From Prochlorococcus marinus str. MIT 9211 (lineage in GTDB: Bacteria; Cyanobacteriota; Cyanobacteriia; PCC-6307; Cyanobiaceae), in NCBI RefSeq assembly GCF_000018585.1, contig NC_009976.1, forward strand, positions 186,001 to 250,000: a stretch of 64,000 bases of DNA. The letters are read 5' to 3'. The notes beneath the pieces were generated by a model, which saw nothing but the letters and a program-made list of their open reading frames with translations, was not told the DNA's origin and made no database searches. The position numbers and the translations under genes were made by a program. How positions within the stretch are numbered: position 1 is the stretch's first letter; every line of letters starts with the position of its first letter. Positions 8,334 to 19,049 of the stretch are shown here, one piece after another.

Positions 8334-10144
8334 TACATCCTGTCTAAAGTTGGAATACCAAGGAGCTTTAAACCTAGTTTAATAGTGTCTGCGGTAAGTT
8401 GACATAGAGCTAAGCGTGATGCTTTTAATGAATCATTAGCTTTTAATACAGGAACTTGGTCATAGAACCTATTGAAGACTTGGCTAAGTTCAAATAAATA
8501 ATTGCAGAGACGATTTGGTAGCAATTCCTCTTCAACTTGAAGTATCACTTCATCAAATTTCAATAATTCTCGAGCTAACATCCATTCTTGGGGTTCATTA
8601 AATGTGAGCTTATTGATAGTCGCATTGAGACTCCCCCCCTTACGATTTATTCCGGCAATACGAACTAGGGCATATAAAAGATATGGCGCAGTATTTCCTT
8701 GCAAGGCAAGCATCCGATTAAAACTAAACTGATAATTAGTAATTCGATTTTGACTTAAGTCGGCATACTTTACTGCCGCGATACCAATTACTCTTGAGAC
8801 TTTATTGATAAACTCTTGATCCTCTTTACGACCTTCGGCATTAAGACGTTCTTCGAGATCATTTTTTGCACGAATAATTGCTTCATCTAATAGGTCTTTT
8901 AGCCGAACGGTATCCCCAGAACGTGTTTTAAGTTTTTTGCCGTCCTCTCCTTGAACCAAGCCAAAGGGAACATGTTCAATACGGCAATCATTGGGGATCC
9001 AGTTTGCACGCCTTGCAACTTGGAATACAGCAAAGAAGTGACTTGCTTGCCCAGCATCAGTGACGTAGATCAACCTACATGCACCATCACCTTGTGGATA
9101 GGCCTGGAGTCGATATCGTATCGCTGCTAGATCAGTAGTTGCATAATTAAAACCACCATCAGTCTTTTGAACAATAAGGGGAAGAGGCTTACCATCTTTG
9201 CCAGTAATATCATCTAGGAAAATGCATTTTGCCCCATTGTCGGTTACCAAGAGATTTGTACTTTTAAGATCATCTATTACATCTTGTAGATATTGATTAT
9301 AAAAAGACTCTCCTCTCTCGGTGATATGAATATCAAGACGCTTATAGATCTTTTCAAACTCTATACGAGATTGATCGCACAATAATTGCCATGCTTTCAG
9401 ACTTTGTGGGTCTCCGTTTTGTAGCCTTACGACTTCTTCTCTTGAAGCGTCTTGAAAGGTCTCATCTTCATCAAAGAGTTTTTTAGCCTGTCGATAGAAT
9501 TTGACTAGGTCTCCGAGATTAATGGCGTTGGCAGTTGTTAGTGCTTCTGGAGCAACTAATTTGAGATATGTTATCAACATCCCAAATTGAGTTCCCCAAT
9601 CTCCAACATGGTTGAGGCGCAGAACAGGATGCCCTCGAAATTCTAAAACACGTGCTATCGAATCACCAATAATTGTTGATCGTAAATGACCTACATGCAT
9701 TTCTTTGGCAATATTTGGGCTAGAGAAGTCAACGACTATTGGCTTGAGGCTTTTATGAGTTTTTAGAGGCTTAGCAATTGGAACTCCAAGATGATCGTCA
9801 TTTAGTCGAGCACATATCTCTGTAGTAAGACAACTATTCTGAATAGTTAAATTAATAAAGCCTGGCCCGGCGATTTCAGGCTTAAGGCATAGTTTGTTGA
9901 AATCATCATTTTTTACAAGCTGCTTAATAATTTCTTCTGCAATTTTTCGAGGCGCCTTCTTAAGTATTTTTGAGAGTGCCAAGGCACCATTAACTTGAAA
10001 ATCACCAAACTCAGGCTTGGTTGCAGGAACTAATTGTGGATTTAATGATTGCCCAGATTGTTTGGCCACTAAAGAAGCCTGAGGGAAAGCAGCTTCTAAT
10101 GCACCGCAAATGTGTTGATTTAAGGCTAAGTAAATATTGCGCAT
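8333..10144 (-). CDS. argS: arginyl-tRNA synthetase
   Basis: This 603-residue class I synthetase has the Arg-specific N-terminal Add-1 domain (about residues 1-110), the HIGH-type motif HVGH within [16 protein letters not shown] near residue 150, and a C-terminal DALR anticodon-binding domain. The KMSKS site is replaced by a degenerate KLKTRSGD, common for ArgRS. I chose the ATG at 10144, which overlaps the nadC stop as TAATG. An in-frame TTG nine bases upstream is less likely. Confidence 0.95.
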   Translation of the reverse strand: MRNIYLALNQHICGALEAAFPQASLVAKQSGQSLNPQLVPATKPEFGDFQVNGALALSKILKKAPRKIAEEIIKQLVKNDDFNKLCLKPEIAGPGFINLTIQNSCLTTEICARLNDDHLGVPIAKPLKTHKSLKPIVVDFSSPNIAKEMHVGHLRSTIIGDSIARVLEFRGHPVLRLNHVGDWGTQFGMLITYLKLVAPEALTTANAINLGDLVKFYRQAKKLFDEDETFQDASREEVVRLQNGDPQSLKAWQLLCDQSRIEFEKIYKRLDIHITERGESFYNQYLQDVIDDLKSTNLLVTDNGAKCIFLDDITGKDGKPLPLIVQKTDGGFNYATTDLAAIRYRLQAYPQGDGACRLIYVTDAGQASHFFAVFQVARRANWIPNDCRIEHVPFGLVQGEDGKKLKTRSGDTVRLKDLLDEAIIRAKNDLEERLNAEGRKEDQEFINKVSRVIGIAAVKYADLSQNRITNYQFSFNRMLALQGNTAPYLLYALVRIAGINRKGGSLNATINKLTFNEPQEWMLARELLKFDEVILQVEEELLPNRLCNYLFELSQVFNRFYDQVPVLKANDSLKASRLALCQLTADTIKLGLKLLGIPTLDRM

Positions 10145-11025
10145 TATTTGCAAGTATCGTCGATGTTAAAACGCATACTGAAATCTATCCAACTGCTTTG
10201 TGTAATTGGCGAACTACTTGAGATTAAGTCTATACCTGTGTTTGCATAGCTTTTGATATTGGCAGGGTCTATCCCTGAAACTTCTATCACAACTTGATTA
10301 GATGTTCGAGTTTTGGTGTTTTTAGCTGCTAATTCTCTTAAACGCGGGACAAGTAAATGTACTTCGGCTGGAGACATTTCATCAAGCAATATTGCATCAG
10401 CACCTAATAACACAGCTTCTTCTGCTTGGAGAGGTGTTTCTGCTTCGACAATAATTTTGGAAGTCCATGGAATTGATGATTTTAGAGCTGCGATTGCTTG
10501 CCCAATCCCTTCACTCCATGCGATGTGATTTTCCTTCAGCATTGCAGCATCATCTAGGCCCAGTCGATGGTTTGTTCCTCCGCCACACCTTACAGCGTAT
10601 TTCTCCAGCAAACGAAGTCCAGGAGTCGTTTTCCGAGTATCTACTAGATGTATTCCTGTGTTTTCTAAATCCAAAACAAGTTTCGCTGTTGCCGTAGCAA
10701 TTCCAGATAAATGCATGGCAATATTTAACGCTGTACGCTCACCTGCCAAAAGGGCTGATGTTGGACCCTTGAGTTCTAATATGATTTGTCCGGCTTCAAA
10801 ACTTTCTCCTTCTTCTACAAGCAATTGAACTTGTACAGAAGGATTTAATCTTTGAAAGACTTTTTTTACTAATGGACCACTACAAAAAATACCAGTTTTC
10901 TTAGCTATCCAATTTGCGGAAACGATTTGTTCATGAATAGCACTTTGTGTAAGATCTCCTTTCCCTAAATCCTCATCAAGCCAAATATCAATGAGTCGAT
11001 TAATTGTAGGAGTGTTTAAATGCAC
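10144..11025 (-). CDS. nadC: nicotinate-nucleotide pyrophosphorylase (carboxylating)
   Basis: This 293-residue quinolinate phosphoribosyltransferase makes nicotinate mononucleotide in de novo NAD synthesis. Family blocks are [37 protein letters not shown] with the substrate-binding Arg-Lys, [20 protein letters not shown], and the phosphate-binding VSGIDPANI near the end. It starts 3 nt after the mnmE stop and its own stop overlaps the argS ATG, so mnmE-nadC-argS-hisC reads as one leftward transcription unit. Confidence 0.95.
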   Translation of the reverse strand: MHLNTPTINRLIDIWLDEDLGKGDLTQSAIHEQIVSANWIAKKTGIFCSGPLVKKVFQRLNPSVQVQLLVEEGESFEAGQIILELKGPTSALLAGERTALNIAMHLSGIATATAKLVLDLENTGIHLVDTRKTTPGLRLLEKYAVRCGGGTNHRLGLDDAAMLKENHIAWSEGIGQAIAALKSSIPWTSKIIVEAETPLQAEEAVLLGADAILLDEMSPAEVHLLVPRLRELAAKNTKTRTSNQVVIEVSGIDPANIKSYANTGIDLISSSSPITQSSWIDFSMRFNIDDTCK

Positions 11026-11028
11026 TTT

Positions 11029-12396
11029 TTATTTACCTATACAAAAGCGTGAGAAGATCCTATCTAGAAGAGCCTCAGAAATTTCATGACCTGTTAGTTC
11101 TCCTAATTTTTGAATTGCATCGCGTAAATCAATAGTCCAAAAATCCCATGGTAATTCTTGAGTTGTCACTTCCAGAGTTTTTCCCAAAGCTTTAGAGGCA
11201 GCATTTACAAGGTCAAGCTGTCGTTCATTCAGAGCGATTTCAATTCCGTGAGTTTCGTGTAGCCCACATATCTTTAATAGGGCTTGTATTAAATTATTTT
11301 CTCCTTGACCAGTTAAAGCACTAAAGATGATTTCTGCTTGATTGGTATCTTGCTGGACTTTTATATCAGCTTTATTGCCTATAAGTAGTGTGGGCATTTG
11401 TTTGGGAATTTGATCAAATAGATCTTGGTCAGCTGTTGTCCAGCCAATGCTCATATCAAAAATAAATAGCACAATATCGGCTGTCATTAATGCATTCTTG
11501 CTTTTGGCTACACCAATTTTTTCTACCTCATCATTTGTAGAGCGTATGCCAGCAGTATCAAGAAGCGTAATAGGGATTCCTTCTAAAATAATTTCACTTT
11601 CTAGTAGATCCCTCGTTGTGCCTGGTAAAGCAGTCACAATTGCTCTTTCACGTTTACTAAGACGATTAAGAACTGAACTTTTCCCAACATTTGGCAGTCC
11701 AATTAGGGCAATTTTTAACCCATTACGAAAAATACATCCTTGCTTTGCATCAATTACTAGTTGCTGCAGCTCGTTATTTATTTTAATTAGATCAGCCAAC
11801 AATGCTTGCTTATTAAGGGGGGGGAGGTCATCTTCAAAGTCAATGCGAGCTTCTATTTCACTGAGTTGATCTAAGAGCTTATCTCGTAGTGAATTAATTC
11901 TCTGAGTTATATCGCCATCAACACCTGCCATGGCAAGTTCAGCGGCCTTTTGACTTTTGGCGCTAATTAAATCATTAATTGCTTCTGCTTGTATAAGATC
12001 AAGCCGTCCATTCAATACTGCACGCTGGCTAAACTCCCCAGGCAAGGCTCTCCTAACGTCTGGTTGTTCAAGGATTTGGTTGAGTATTCTTTGAACTGAG
12101 ATCAATCCTCCATGACAGTGAATCTCTACTACATCTTCCCCAGTGAAGCTTCTCGGAGCCTCCATAATTAATATCAATACTTCGTCTATATGCTTTTGAG
12201 TTTTCTTCTCTATTACATGCCCATAAACAATTCTGTGACTACTCCAAATTTGATCACCAGGGATGTGGACAATTTGTTTGCAAGTTTCTTGAGCAGATCG
12301 TCCTGAAATGCGAATTACCGCCACTCCTCCCTGCCCTGGTGACACTGCCGAAGCAATCGCTGCGATTGTTTCTTCTGTTGAGAAAGCCAAATTCAT
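11029..12396 (-). CDS. mnmE: tRNA uridine-5-carboxymethylaminomethyl modification GTPase MnmE
   Basis: This 455-residue protein has the three-part MnmE layout. There is an N-terminal folate-binding domain (AVIRISGRSA, GEFSQRAVLNGRLDL), a central helical region, and an inserted GTPase domain with P-loop GLPNVGKSS, DTAGIR and NKAD. It ends in the catalytic FCIGK. With MnmG it modifies the wobble uridine of certain tRNAs. It is the first gene of the leftward mnmE-nadC-argS-hisC run. Confidence 0.96.
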   Translation of the reverse strand: MNLAFSTEETIAAIASAVSPGQGGVAVIRISGRSAQETCKQIVHIPGDQIWSSHRIVYGHVIEKKTQKHIDEVLILIMEAPRSFTGEDVVEIHCHGGLISVQRILNQILEQPDVRRALPGEFSQRAVLNGRLDLIQAEAINDLISAKSQKAAELAMAGVDGDITQRINSLRDKLLDQLSEIEARIDFEDDLPPLNKQALLADLIKINNELQQLVIDAKQGCIFRNGLKIALIGLPNVGKSSVLNRLSKRERAIVTALPGTTRDLLESEIILEGIPITLLDTAGIRSTNDEVEKIGVAKSKNALMTADIVLFIFDMSIGWTTADQDLFDQIPKQMPTLLIGNKADIKVQQDTNQAEIIFSALTGQGENNLIQALLKICGLHETHGIEIALNERQLDLVNAASKALGKTLEVTTQELPWDFWTIDLRDAIQKLGELTGHEISEALLDRIFSRFCIGK

Positions 12397-12465
12397 TAAT
12401 TAAGAATTAAGCACAGTTCTTTAGCATCATGTTGAGTCTCTTTTATAAATCTTGCTGGGCATGAA

Positions 12466-12915
12466 ATGATTCCCATATGCCATAAATTGTTCATAAAGTC
12501 CCGTCAATTTTGTCTTTGGGCTTGGAGGCAAGAAGGGACGCCTGCCCAGCGAGCACGTGGCTTGGCTGTAGGAGTTTTCAGTGGATGCTTCCCTTTCTTT
12601 GGGTTTCAAACATTTTTTGGGATTTTCTTGGCAAGTGTCTTTAGAGGGAATCATTTACTAGCAGCTGCGGGGACCTGGATAAGTAATCCATTCACTTATG
12701 TTCCTCTTTATTGGTTTAACTATAAAGTTGGAGAAGTATTTTTGGGACAAGGGCGAGACTCGCAAAGTTTAGCGCAGTTAACTAGAGATCAGTTATGGGA
12801 TAAGGGCTTAATCCTTAGTAGTAGGATTTTGTTAGGGTCATCAATAGTCGGTTTACTGTTGGGCATTGTCGTTGGGTTTAGTTTTTATGCTCTCCACAAA
12901 TCTCTGACTAGATAA
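12466..12915 (+). CDS. DUF2062 membrane protein
   Basis: This 149-residue protein matches the DUF2062 pattern: a basic start with GTPAQRARGLAVGVFSGCFP, then FQTFFGIFLASVFRGN and TWISNPFTYVPLYWFNYKVGE, with two or three hydrophobic segments and a final transmembrane helix. DUF2062 proteins are small inner-membrane proteins of unknown function. It stands alone, divergent from mnmE, and is followed by about 240 bp without an obvious gene. Confidence 0.82.
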   Translation: MIPICHKLFIKSRQFCLWAWRQEGTPAQRARGLAVGVFSGCFPFFGFQTFFGIFLASVFRGNHLLAAAGTWISNPFTYVPLYWFNYKVGEVFLGQGRDSQSLAQLTRDQLWDKGLILSSRILLGSSIVGLLLGIVVGFSFYALHKSLTR

Positions 12916-13156
12916 AGTACTCTTTCTGAGGAAATCTTTGCTTAGAGATTTAAGATATTATTTGCAACTAATTAGTAAAGGATTGATTTGTCAAGGTGTT
13001 TTAAAAACTCCTGCTGTTGTTATTTTCAGTGAAGGGTTTCTAGATTATTGAACTAACAGACTTGATGGTTATTTTGAAAGGAGTCCATTCCCCTGAACCT
13101 AATAGATAATTTGGTGGAATCGGATAAGTTAATTCTACGAATGCACTTGAGCTTAT

Positions 13157-15487
13157 TTAATTAAGACCAGTCCGAGCAATATCAATTACATCGGCCATTG
13201 AACGAATTTGGCGCATTGTGTTTTTTAATTGCTCTGCATCTTTCAATTCAATTCTTAGATCAATACATGCAGGTTTCCCAAAAGCTGTCTTTACTCGAGC
13301 ATCACTTACATTAATCCCACTATCAGATAGTCGCAGTAAAATATCTTTCAAAATCCCCACCCGATCAATTACTTCAATCCTTAATTGCGTTGTGAATTTC
13401 TGATCTTGTAGATATGAACTTTGATTCCATTTGACTGGTAATCTCCTACTATTCGGTATTGAATTTAGATTAACACAATTTTCTCGATGTACTGTAATAC
13501 CATGATTACCTAAGGCAACAGTTCCTAATATTTCTTCTCCAGGTAATGGGCTACAGCAGCCACCCAAGCGATAGTCCAAGCCTTCTATCCCAAGAATTGG
13601 AGAAGAATTCAAAATAGACCTTTTAGAAGGTATTGATCCTGCTTGACTTGAAAAGTGTTTGGCGACATCAGAGTTTGTCGGATGTATTTCTGGGGATATA
13701 TTTTGAAGACGTATTTCTTCTCGTAAACGATTTAGTACTTGTTGCAAAGTTATTGCGCCAAATCCAAGAGCTGCTAGAAGATCATCTATTGACTTTACAT
13801 TACAACGCTCAGCAACTTTTTGCATCGCCTGACTACGTAGTAATGCATCAAACCCTTTCCGACCTAAATCTCTTTCTAGCAAGCTTTTCCCACGATCTAT
13901 AGTCTCATCCCGATGACTTTTCTTATACCATTGCCTTATGCGATTGCGGGCAGTCGGAGTGGCTACAAAATTAAGCCAGTCAAGACTAGGATGGGCAGTC
14001 TTGTTGGTAAGAATTTCGACAAAGTCTCCATTGCATAAAGAAGTTGATAAGGGGCATAACCTATCGTTAATGCGGGTTCCGTGGCAATGATTACCAACTT
14101 CAGAATGAATCCGATATGCAAAGTCAATTGCTGTGGAGCCTTTTCTGAGTCCGACCACATCACCTTTTGGTGTAAATACAAACACCTCTTCATCAAATAA
14201 GTCTTCCTTTATTGAAGCTAGATAGTCATTATGATCATCATTGCCGCCTTCTTGTTGCCATTCAACTAGCTGACGAAGCCAATTAAACCGTTCTGTGTTT
14301 CCTGATGCTGGGGAGCCACCTTCTTTATATTTCCAGTGAGCTGCTATTCCGAACTCAGCTACTTGATGCATTTCTGGCGTTCTTATTTGCACTTCAATTG
14401 GTCTATGGCGTCCAATGACGGCTGTATGCAATGATTGGTAGCCATTGGGTTTTGGTAGGCCAATATAGTCTTTAAAACGACCAGGGATAGGGCGGAAAGT
14501 ATCATGAACAACTGCTAGGGCTCTGTAGCATGTTTCGAGGTTAGGAACGATGATTCGAAGAGCTGCTATATCGTAAATTTCATGAAATTCTTTTTGTTGA
14601 CGTTCCATTTTGCCCCAAATACCAAATAGATGTTTTGGTCTACCATTAATCTCATATTCCGTAAGACCTGCTGCAAGTAACTTGGTTCGTAGTAGCTCTA
14701 TTGTTTTGTCCAGGCGTTTTTCTCTTTCGCTTCTTTTGGTCACTACTTCTTGCTGAATTTCTCTATAAGAATCAGGTTCAAGGAGTTTGAAGGCAAGGTC
14801 TTCTAATTCCCATTTAAAACGTCCTATCCCTAAACGGTTCGCTAATGGGGCATATATTTCGCGAGTTTCTAACGCAATACGTTGCTGTTTATCAGATTGG
14901 AGCGAGTCTAGGGTCCGCATATTGTGGAGCCTGTCAGCAAGCTTTACAAGTACAACTCTGATGTCACTAGCCATAGCAAGAAACATTTTTCTCAAGTTTT
15001 CTGCTTGAGCTTCTGTTCTATTGGTTACGTGAATTCCTCCTAGCTTGGTTACTCCTTCTACTAATCCAGCTACTTCATTACCAAAAAAACTTTGTAATTG
15101 TTCCAGAGTTAGATCTGTATCTTCAATTGCATCATGAAGTAATCCTGCAGCTATAACCGTCGGTCCTGCTCCTATCTCTTGTAACAAGTCTGCAACTGCA
15201 ACAGGATGAACTATGTATGGATCACCACTTGCACGGAATTGACCTTTGTGAAGGCGAAAAGCCAAGTCAAATGCATTTGCAATTAATGCTTCTGAATCTC
15301 TAGGGCAACTATCCCCCAACCCTGGAGGTACTTTTAAAATACAAGTTTTTAACCAATCAGGTAATTGAATCCCGTAGTCCTCTGTGCTACTGATGGGTTC
15401 AGTTCTAAGTTGAGGTTCACCATCCACTGTCAAGCTAGAGGTCAAGTTGACCTGTTCTTTATTTGATTTTGAAGTGGCATTTAACAT
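13157..15487 (-). CDS. rel: bifunctional (p)ppGpp synthetase/hydrolase
   Basis: This 776-residue long RSH enzyme has an N-terminal HD hydrolase domain with intact ligands (H94, H118-D119, E122-D123), then a synthetase domain with GRFKDYIGLPKPNGYQSLHT. A TGS domain (VFVFTPKGDVVGLRKGST), a Cys-containing region and a C-terminal ACT domain follow. The intact HD motif means it should both make and degrade the stringent alarmone. No second RSH gene is in this window. The extended first 55 residues vary among relatives. It diverges from the ABC ATPase gene over 55 bp. Confidence 0.95.
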   Translation of the reverse strand: MLNATSKSNKEQVNLTSSLTVDGEPQLRTEPISSTEDYGIQLPDWLKTCILKVPPGLGDSCPRDSEALIANAFDLAFRLHKGQFRASGDPYIVHPVAVADLLQEIGAGPTVIAAGLLHDAIEDTDLTLEQLQSFFGNEVAGLVEGVTKLGGIHVTNRTEAQAENLRKMFLAMASDIRVVLVKLADRLHNMRTLDSLQSDKQQRIALETREIYAPLANRLGIGRFKWELEDLAFKLLEPDSYREIQQEVVTKRSEREKRLDKTIELLRTKLLAAGLTEYEINGRPKHLFGIWGKMERQQKEFHEIYDIAALRIIVPNLETCYRALAVVHDTFRPIPGRFKDYIGLPKPNGYQSLHTAVIGRHRPIEVQIRTPEMHQVAEFGIAAHWKYKEGGSPASGNTERFNWLRQLVEWQQEGGNDDHNDYLASIKEDLFDEEVFVFTPKGDVVGLRKGSTAIDFAYRIHSEVGNHCHGTRINDRLCPLSTSLCNGDFVEILTNKTAHPSLDWLNFVATPTARNRIRQWYKKSHRDETIDRGKSLLERDLGRKGFDALLRSQAMQKVAERCNVKSIDDLLAALGFGAITLQQVLNRLREEIRLQNISPEIHPTNSDVAKHFSSQAGSIPSKRSILNSSPILGIEGLDYRLGGCCSPLPGEEILGTVALGNHGITVHRENCVNLNSIPNSRRLPVKWNQSSYLQDQKFTTQLRIEVIDRVGILKDILLRLSDSGINVSDARVKTAFGKPACIDLRIELKDAEQLKNTMRQIRSMADVIDIARTGLN

Positions 15488-15542
15488 CCGACTCAGCGGA
15501 TTTATACATATTATTCAGGATTAACACCTCTCGCTACATCTT

Positions 15543-17153
15543 ATGACTAGTTCTTTAGGGGATGTTTTAAATATTCAAAACTTGAGGGTTTGTTATCCCA
15601 ACACTTCTAAATGGGTATTGGATCGCTTCAATTTAAATATTCGAGCTGGAGAACGTGTTGCTCTCATTGGTAGCTCAGGGTCTGGGAAAAGTACTGTTGC
15701 TAAGGCTTTAATGCAAATTCTTCCTTCAGGGAGTATCTGTCAAGGTTCTCTATTAGTTGCTGGACAAGATCTCATGAACTTAGAGCCTAAAAGCTTGGTT
15801 CAACTTAGAGGAGAGTTGGTTGGTTTGGTTTTTCAAGATCCAATGAGTCGCCTGAATCCATTAATGACAATTGGAGATCATATCTTGGATACATTAAAGG
15901 CACATAGACCAGAGAAGACTTCTTCTTGGCGCAGATTTCGGGCTGAAGAATTGTTGATAAAAGTTGGGATCAATCCTGCTCGTTTCAATGCTTTTCCTCA
16001 TCAATTTAGTGGTGGCATGCGTCAACGATTAGCCATTGCTTTGGCAATTGCTTTGAATCCACCTTTAGTCATTGCAGATGAGCCTACTTCTAGCTTGGAT
16101 GTCGCAGTGGCAAACCAGGTAATGAGAGAGTTGAACAACCTTTGCAATGAACTTGGCACTAGTCTCTTATTAATTACCCATGACCTTGCTCTGGCAGCCA
16201 GATGGTGTGAACGCATGGCAATCCTTGGGGAAGGCAATATAGTTGAGGAAGGTTTCAGTAGAGATGTTGTAGAGCAGCCATTATCTTTGCTGGGGAAGAG
16301 CTTGGTTGGTGCTGTTAAAGCGCGAGAACAAAAATCTTTAAAGTCTCAAATTGAGGGAAAAGTTGTATTAAAGGTTGATCGATTGCGATGTTGGCATGCT
16401 GGGGGTTGGTTGCCTTGGCAAACTAATTGGATTAAAGCTGTTGATGAAGTTAGTTTTTCTTTGCTACAAGGGGAAACATTAGGAGTAGTAGGAGTATCAG
16501 GCTGTGGGAAGAGCACTTTGTGTAGAGCCCTCGTGGGCTTGTTGCCTATCAGAGGAGGTGATGTGATGTTGTTTGGGCAAAATTTAGCAAGATTAAATAG
16601 GTCCTCTGTTAAACAAGCTAGACAGGCATTACAGATGATCTTTCAGGATCCTTTTGGTTCTATGAATCCCAAGATGACAGTTTTAGACACCATCTCCGAT
16701 CCACTACTTGCTCATAATTTATGCAATAAAGCAAGTGCAAAAGAGCAATCAAGAAAGCTGTTGGATCAAGTAGGTTTAAGCCCACCTGAAAACTTTCAAC
16801 ACCGTTTACCTCATGAACTTTCTGGTGGTCAGCAACAAAGAGTTGCGATTGCGCGTGCTCTTGCTTTGACTCCCAAGGTACTTATTTGTGATGAAAGTGT
16901 GAGTATGCTAGATGCTGAAATGCAAGCAGATGTCCTAAATTTATTGAGCTCACTGCAAAAAAAACTTGGATTAGCAATTCTTTTTATCACGCATGATTTA
17001 TCGGTTGCCCATAGCTTTTGCCATAGGTTGATTGTTTTAGATAAGGGAAAAATTGTTGAAGAAGGTTTGTCACATCAGATATTTAATAAACCTCAGAATG
17101 AACTTACTAAAACACTAGTTAGTGCTTGCCCAAGGATTAAATCCTTTAATTGA
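15543..17153 (+). CDS. tandem ATPase of a peptide/nickel-type ABC transporter
   Basis: This 536-residue protein contains two complete ABC ATPase domains in one chain, like DppD fused to DppF. The first has Walker A GSSGSGKST (residues 42-50), signature SGGMRQR and Walker B IADEPTSSLD. The second has GVSGCGKST, SGGQQQR and CDESVSMLD, where the usual P-T after DE is replaced by S-V while the catalytic glutamate remains. It would energise import of oligopeptides or a related solute, but no permease or binding-protein gene lies beside it, so the substrate is unknown. Confidence 0.9.
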   Translation: MTSSLGDVLNIQNLRVCYPNTSKWVLDRFNLNIRAGERVALIGSSGSGKSTVAKALMQILPSGSICQGSLLVAGQDLMNLEPKSLVQLRGELVGLVFQDPMSRLNPLMTIGDHILDTLKAHRPEKTSSWRRFRAEELLIKVGINPARFNAFPHQFSGGMRQRLAIALAIALNPPLVIADEPTSSLDVAVANQVMRELNNLCNELGTSLLLITHDLALAARWCERMAILGEGNIVEEGFSRDVVEQPLSLLGKSLVGAVKAREQKSLKSQIEGKVVLKVDRLRCWHAGGWLPWQTNWIKAVDEVSFSLLQGETLGVVGVSGCGKSTLCRALVGLLPIRGGDVMLFGQNLARLNRSSVKQARQALQMIFQDPFGSMNPKMTVLDTISDPLLAHNLCNKASAKEQSRKLLDQVGLSPPENFQHRLPHELSGGQQQRVAIARALALTPKVLICDESVSMLDAEMQADVLNLLSSLQKKLGLAILFITHDLSVAHSFCHRLIVLDKGKIVEEGLSHQIFNKPQNELTKTLVSACPRIKSFN

Positions 17154-17172
17154 GATTAGTAGACTATATTGA

Positions 17173-18156
17173 CTATGAATTATTGTCATTAGTAATTAGT
17201 CTCTTTTGTAATCGAGTCAAAACATTTTTAAATGTATTGGGCAATGGTGCTTCAAAAAGCATTGTTTCATTGTTATGTGGATGCTTTAGACCAAGTTTAA
17301 CAGCATGTAAAACTTGACTGGAGACTCCATTAGGCAATTTTTTGCAGCGACTATATGTTTGGTCTCCAAGGATGGGGTGACCAAAATGGGCACAATGTAC
17401 ACGGATTTGATGAGTTCTCCCTGTATCTAATTTGAAGCTTAGGAGTGAGTAATCGCCAAGTCTTTCTTTAAGCTCCCAATGAGTACAAGCATATCTGGCC
17501 ATCTCATTGGTTACAACGGCGTATTTTTTTCGATCGACTGGATGCCGTCCTATTGCTCCAATGATTGTCCCCTTGTCTCCCTTGGGTACGCCATGAACAA
17601 TAGCAAGGTAAATCCTAGATGCGACTCGTGTCTGAATTTGTTTCTGTAGATTCACTAATGCTTCTTGTGTCTTTGCAACCACAATGCAGCCTGTTGTGTC
17701 TTTATCTAGACGATGTACAATTCCTGGCCTAAGTTTTCCACTAATTCCTGGGAGATCATTGCAATGATGGAGTAAGCCATTGACTAACGTACCGAATTTA
17801 TTTCCTGGTGCAGGATGGACGGCTATGCCTGCTTGCTTATTTATTACGATTAAATATTTGTCTTCATATAATATGTCCAAGCTAATTTTTTCTGGTTTCA
17901 GATATGGGAGTGGCTCGGGTGGTGGTAGCCATAGTTTAATTTCGTCTCCTTGCCTAAGAGGTGTTTTTGCCTTACCTATTTTTTCATTCACTTTGACTAA
18001 TCCTTCATTAATAAATTTCTGAATACGTGCACGACTTTGTTCTGACCTTTGACTCACTAGCCAGCGATCAAGTCTCATTGGAAGTGGCTTGGGATAATGG
18101 AGGATTACTAGTTCTCCTTCTCCTTCGCCAAAGCATTGCTTAGTACTATCTTCCAT
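17173..18156 (-). CDS. rluD: RluD-family 23S rRNA pseudouridine synthase
   Basis: This 327-residue protein has an N-terminal S4 RNA-binding domain (RLDRWLVSQ, about residues 27-85) and a catalytic domain with HRLDKDTTGCIVVAK holding the nucleophilic aspartate. RTHQIRVH occurs later. The RluA/C/D family is certain; RluD is the best fit by length and domain order, which would mean modification of helix 69 of 23S rRNA. Its ATG overlaps the rbgA stop in a TAATG junction. Confidence 0.87.
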   Translation of the reverse strand: MEDSTKQCFGEGEGELVILHYPKPLPMRLDRWLVSQRSEQSRARIQKFINEGLVKVNEKIGKAKTPLRQGDEIKLWLPPPEPLPYLKPEKISLDILYEDKYLIVINKQAGIAVHPAPGNKFGTLVNGLLHHCNDLPGISGKLRPGIVHRLDKDTTGCIVVAKTQEALVNLQKQIQTRVASRIYLAIVHGVPKGDKGTIIGAIGRHPVDRKKYAVVTNEMARYACTHWELKERLGDYSLLSFKLDTGRTHQIRVHCAHFGHPILGDQTYSRCKKLPNGVSSQVLHAVKLGLKHPHNNETMLFEAPLPNTFKNVLTRLQKRLITNDNNS

Positions 18157-19049
18157 TATTTAGGAAGTTCAAGAGAAATTTGGCCAAGTAATAATTTGCG
18201 GAAGTCATCTAATAATTTCTGTGCCATTCTTCTCAAGTCGTCTGAAGTGTGTACACTCGCTGAATTAGCCAACCAGTCATGGACATTGGGCTCACAGTTT
18301 TCTAGAGCAATTCCATAGCGTTCCTTAAGAGATTCTTTGTTGAAACCAGAATATGTTTCTTCAAGAGCACTTAGGAGCCTTAAAAAGGCTATCCCTACCG
18401 ATTCAACATCATACGCTGCTTGACCAATGTCATCGCATATAGCAAGTAGCAGTGCAGCTTTTTGGTTCTCTAATCGTGGTGGCAATACACCAGGAGCATC
18501 TAATAGATCAAGCTGTTGACCAAGCCTGACCCAACGAAGAGATTTTGTTACTCCTGCTCGACGCGAACTCTCAACAACTTTTTGCATGGTTAGCCTATTG
18601 ATTAGAGCAGATTTGCCAACATTTGGGAAGCCCAGTGTAAGAGCTCTTACTGCACGACTTCTCATTCCTCTTGATTTACGGCGCTCGTTCAATTCATCCC
18701 CTAGTCTAATAGCTGCTTCTTTGATCATGGCTACGCCATTTCCATTTTTGGCATTACACCACCATGGAGTTTTCCCTTCAGACTTAAACCACTGATCCCA
18801 TTCTTTAATAGCTTTATTTGTAATCATGTCTCTACGATTAATCACTAATAAATGCTTTTTATTGGTGATCCATTTTTCAAGATGAGGATGTGAAGTTGAT
18901 ATTGGTATACGAGCATCTCGTACTTCTATTACGAGATCTACTTTATCGATATGCTTCTTTAGCTGCTTTTCTGCCTTAGCAATGTGGCCTGGATACCATT
19001 GAATAAGAGGGGAAATCATTGCATTACCCGGATTGGGATTGGAAGACAT
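18156..19049 (-). CDS. rbgA: ribosome biogenesis GTPase RbgA/YlqF
   Basis: This roughly 297-residue protein is a circularly permuted GTPase. The NKxD-type motif (VINRRDM, with Arg for Lys) comes first, then P-loop GFPNVGKSALINRL, then DAPGV. It starts with the hallmark QWYPGHIAKAEKQL. In Bacillus it acts in late 50S assembly. Start choice is uncertain: ATG 19049 is used here, ATG 19019 lies closer to the conserved block, and a TTG at 19067 is least likely. It is coupled to rluD, another 50S factor. Confidence 0.9.
   Translation of the reverse strand: MSSNPNPGNAMISPLIQWYPGHIAKAEKQLKKHIDKVDLVIEVRDARIPISTSHPHLEKWITNKKHLLVINRRDMITNKAIKEWDQWFKSEGKTPWWCNAKNGNGVAMIKEAAIRLGDELNERRKSRGMRSRAVRALTLGFPNVGKSALINRLTMQKVVESSRRAGVTKSLRWVRLGQQLDLLDAPGVLPPRLENQKAALLLAICDDIGQAAYDVESVGIAFLRLLSALEETYSGFNKESLKERYGIALENCEPNVHDWLANSASVHTSDDLRRMAQKLLDDFRKLLLGQISLELPK

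Noticed and set aside
12916-13156. Possible RNA or small gene in the gap after the DUF2062 gene
   Set aside because: No tRNA fold, known RNA motif, strong hairpin or convincing small frame could be found in these 241 bp.
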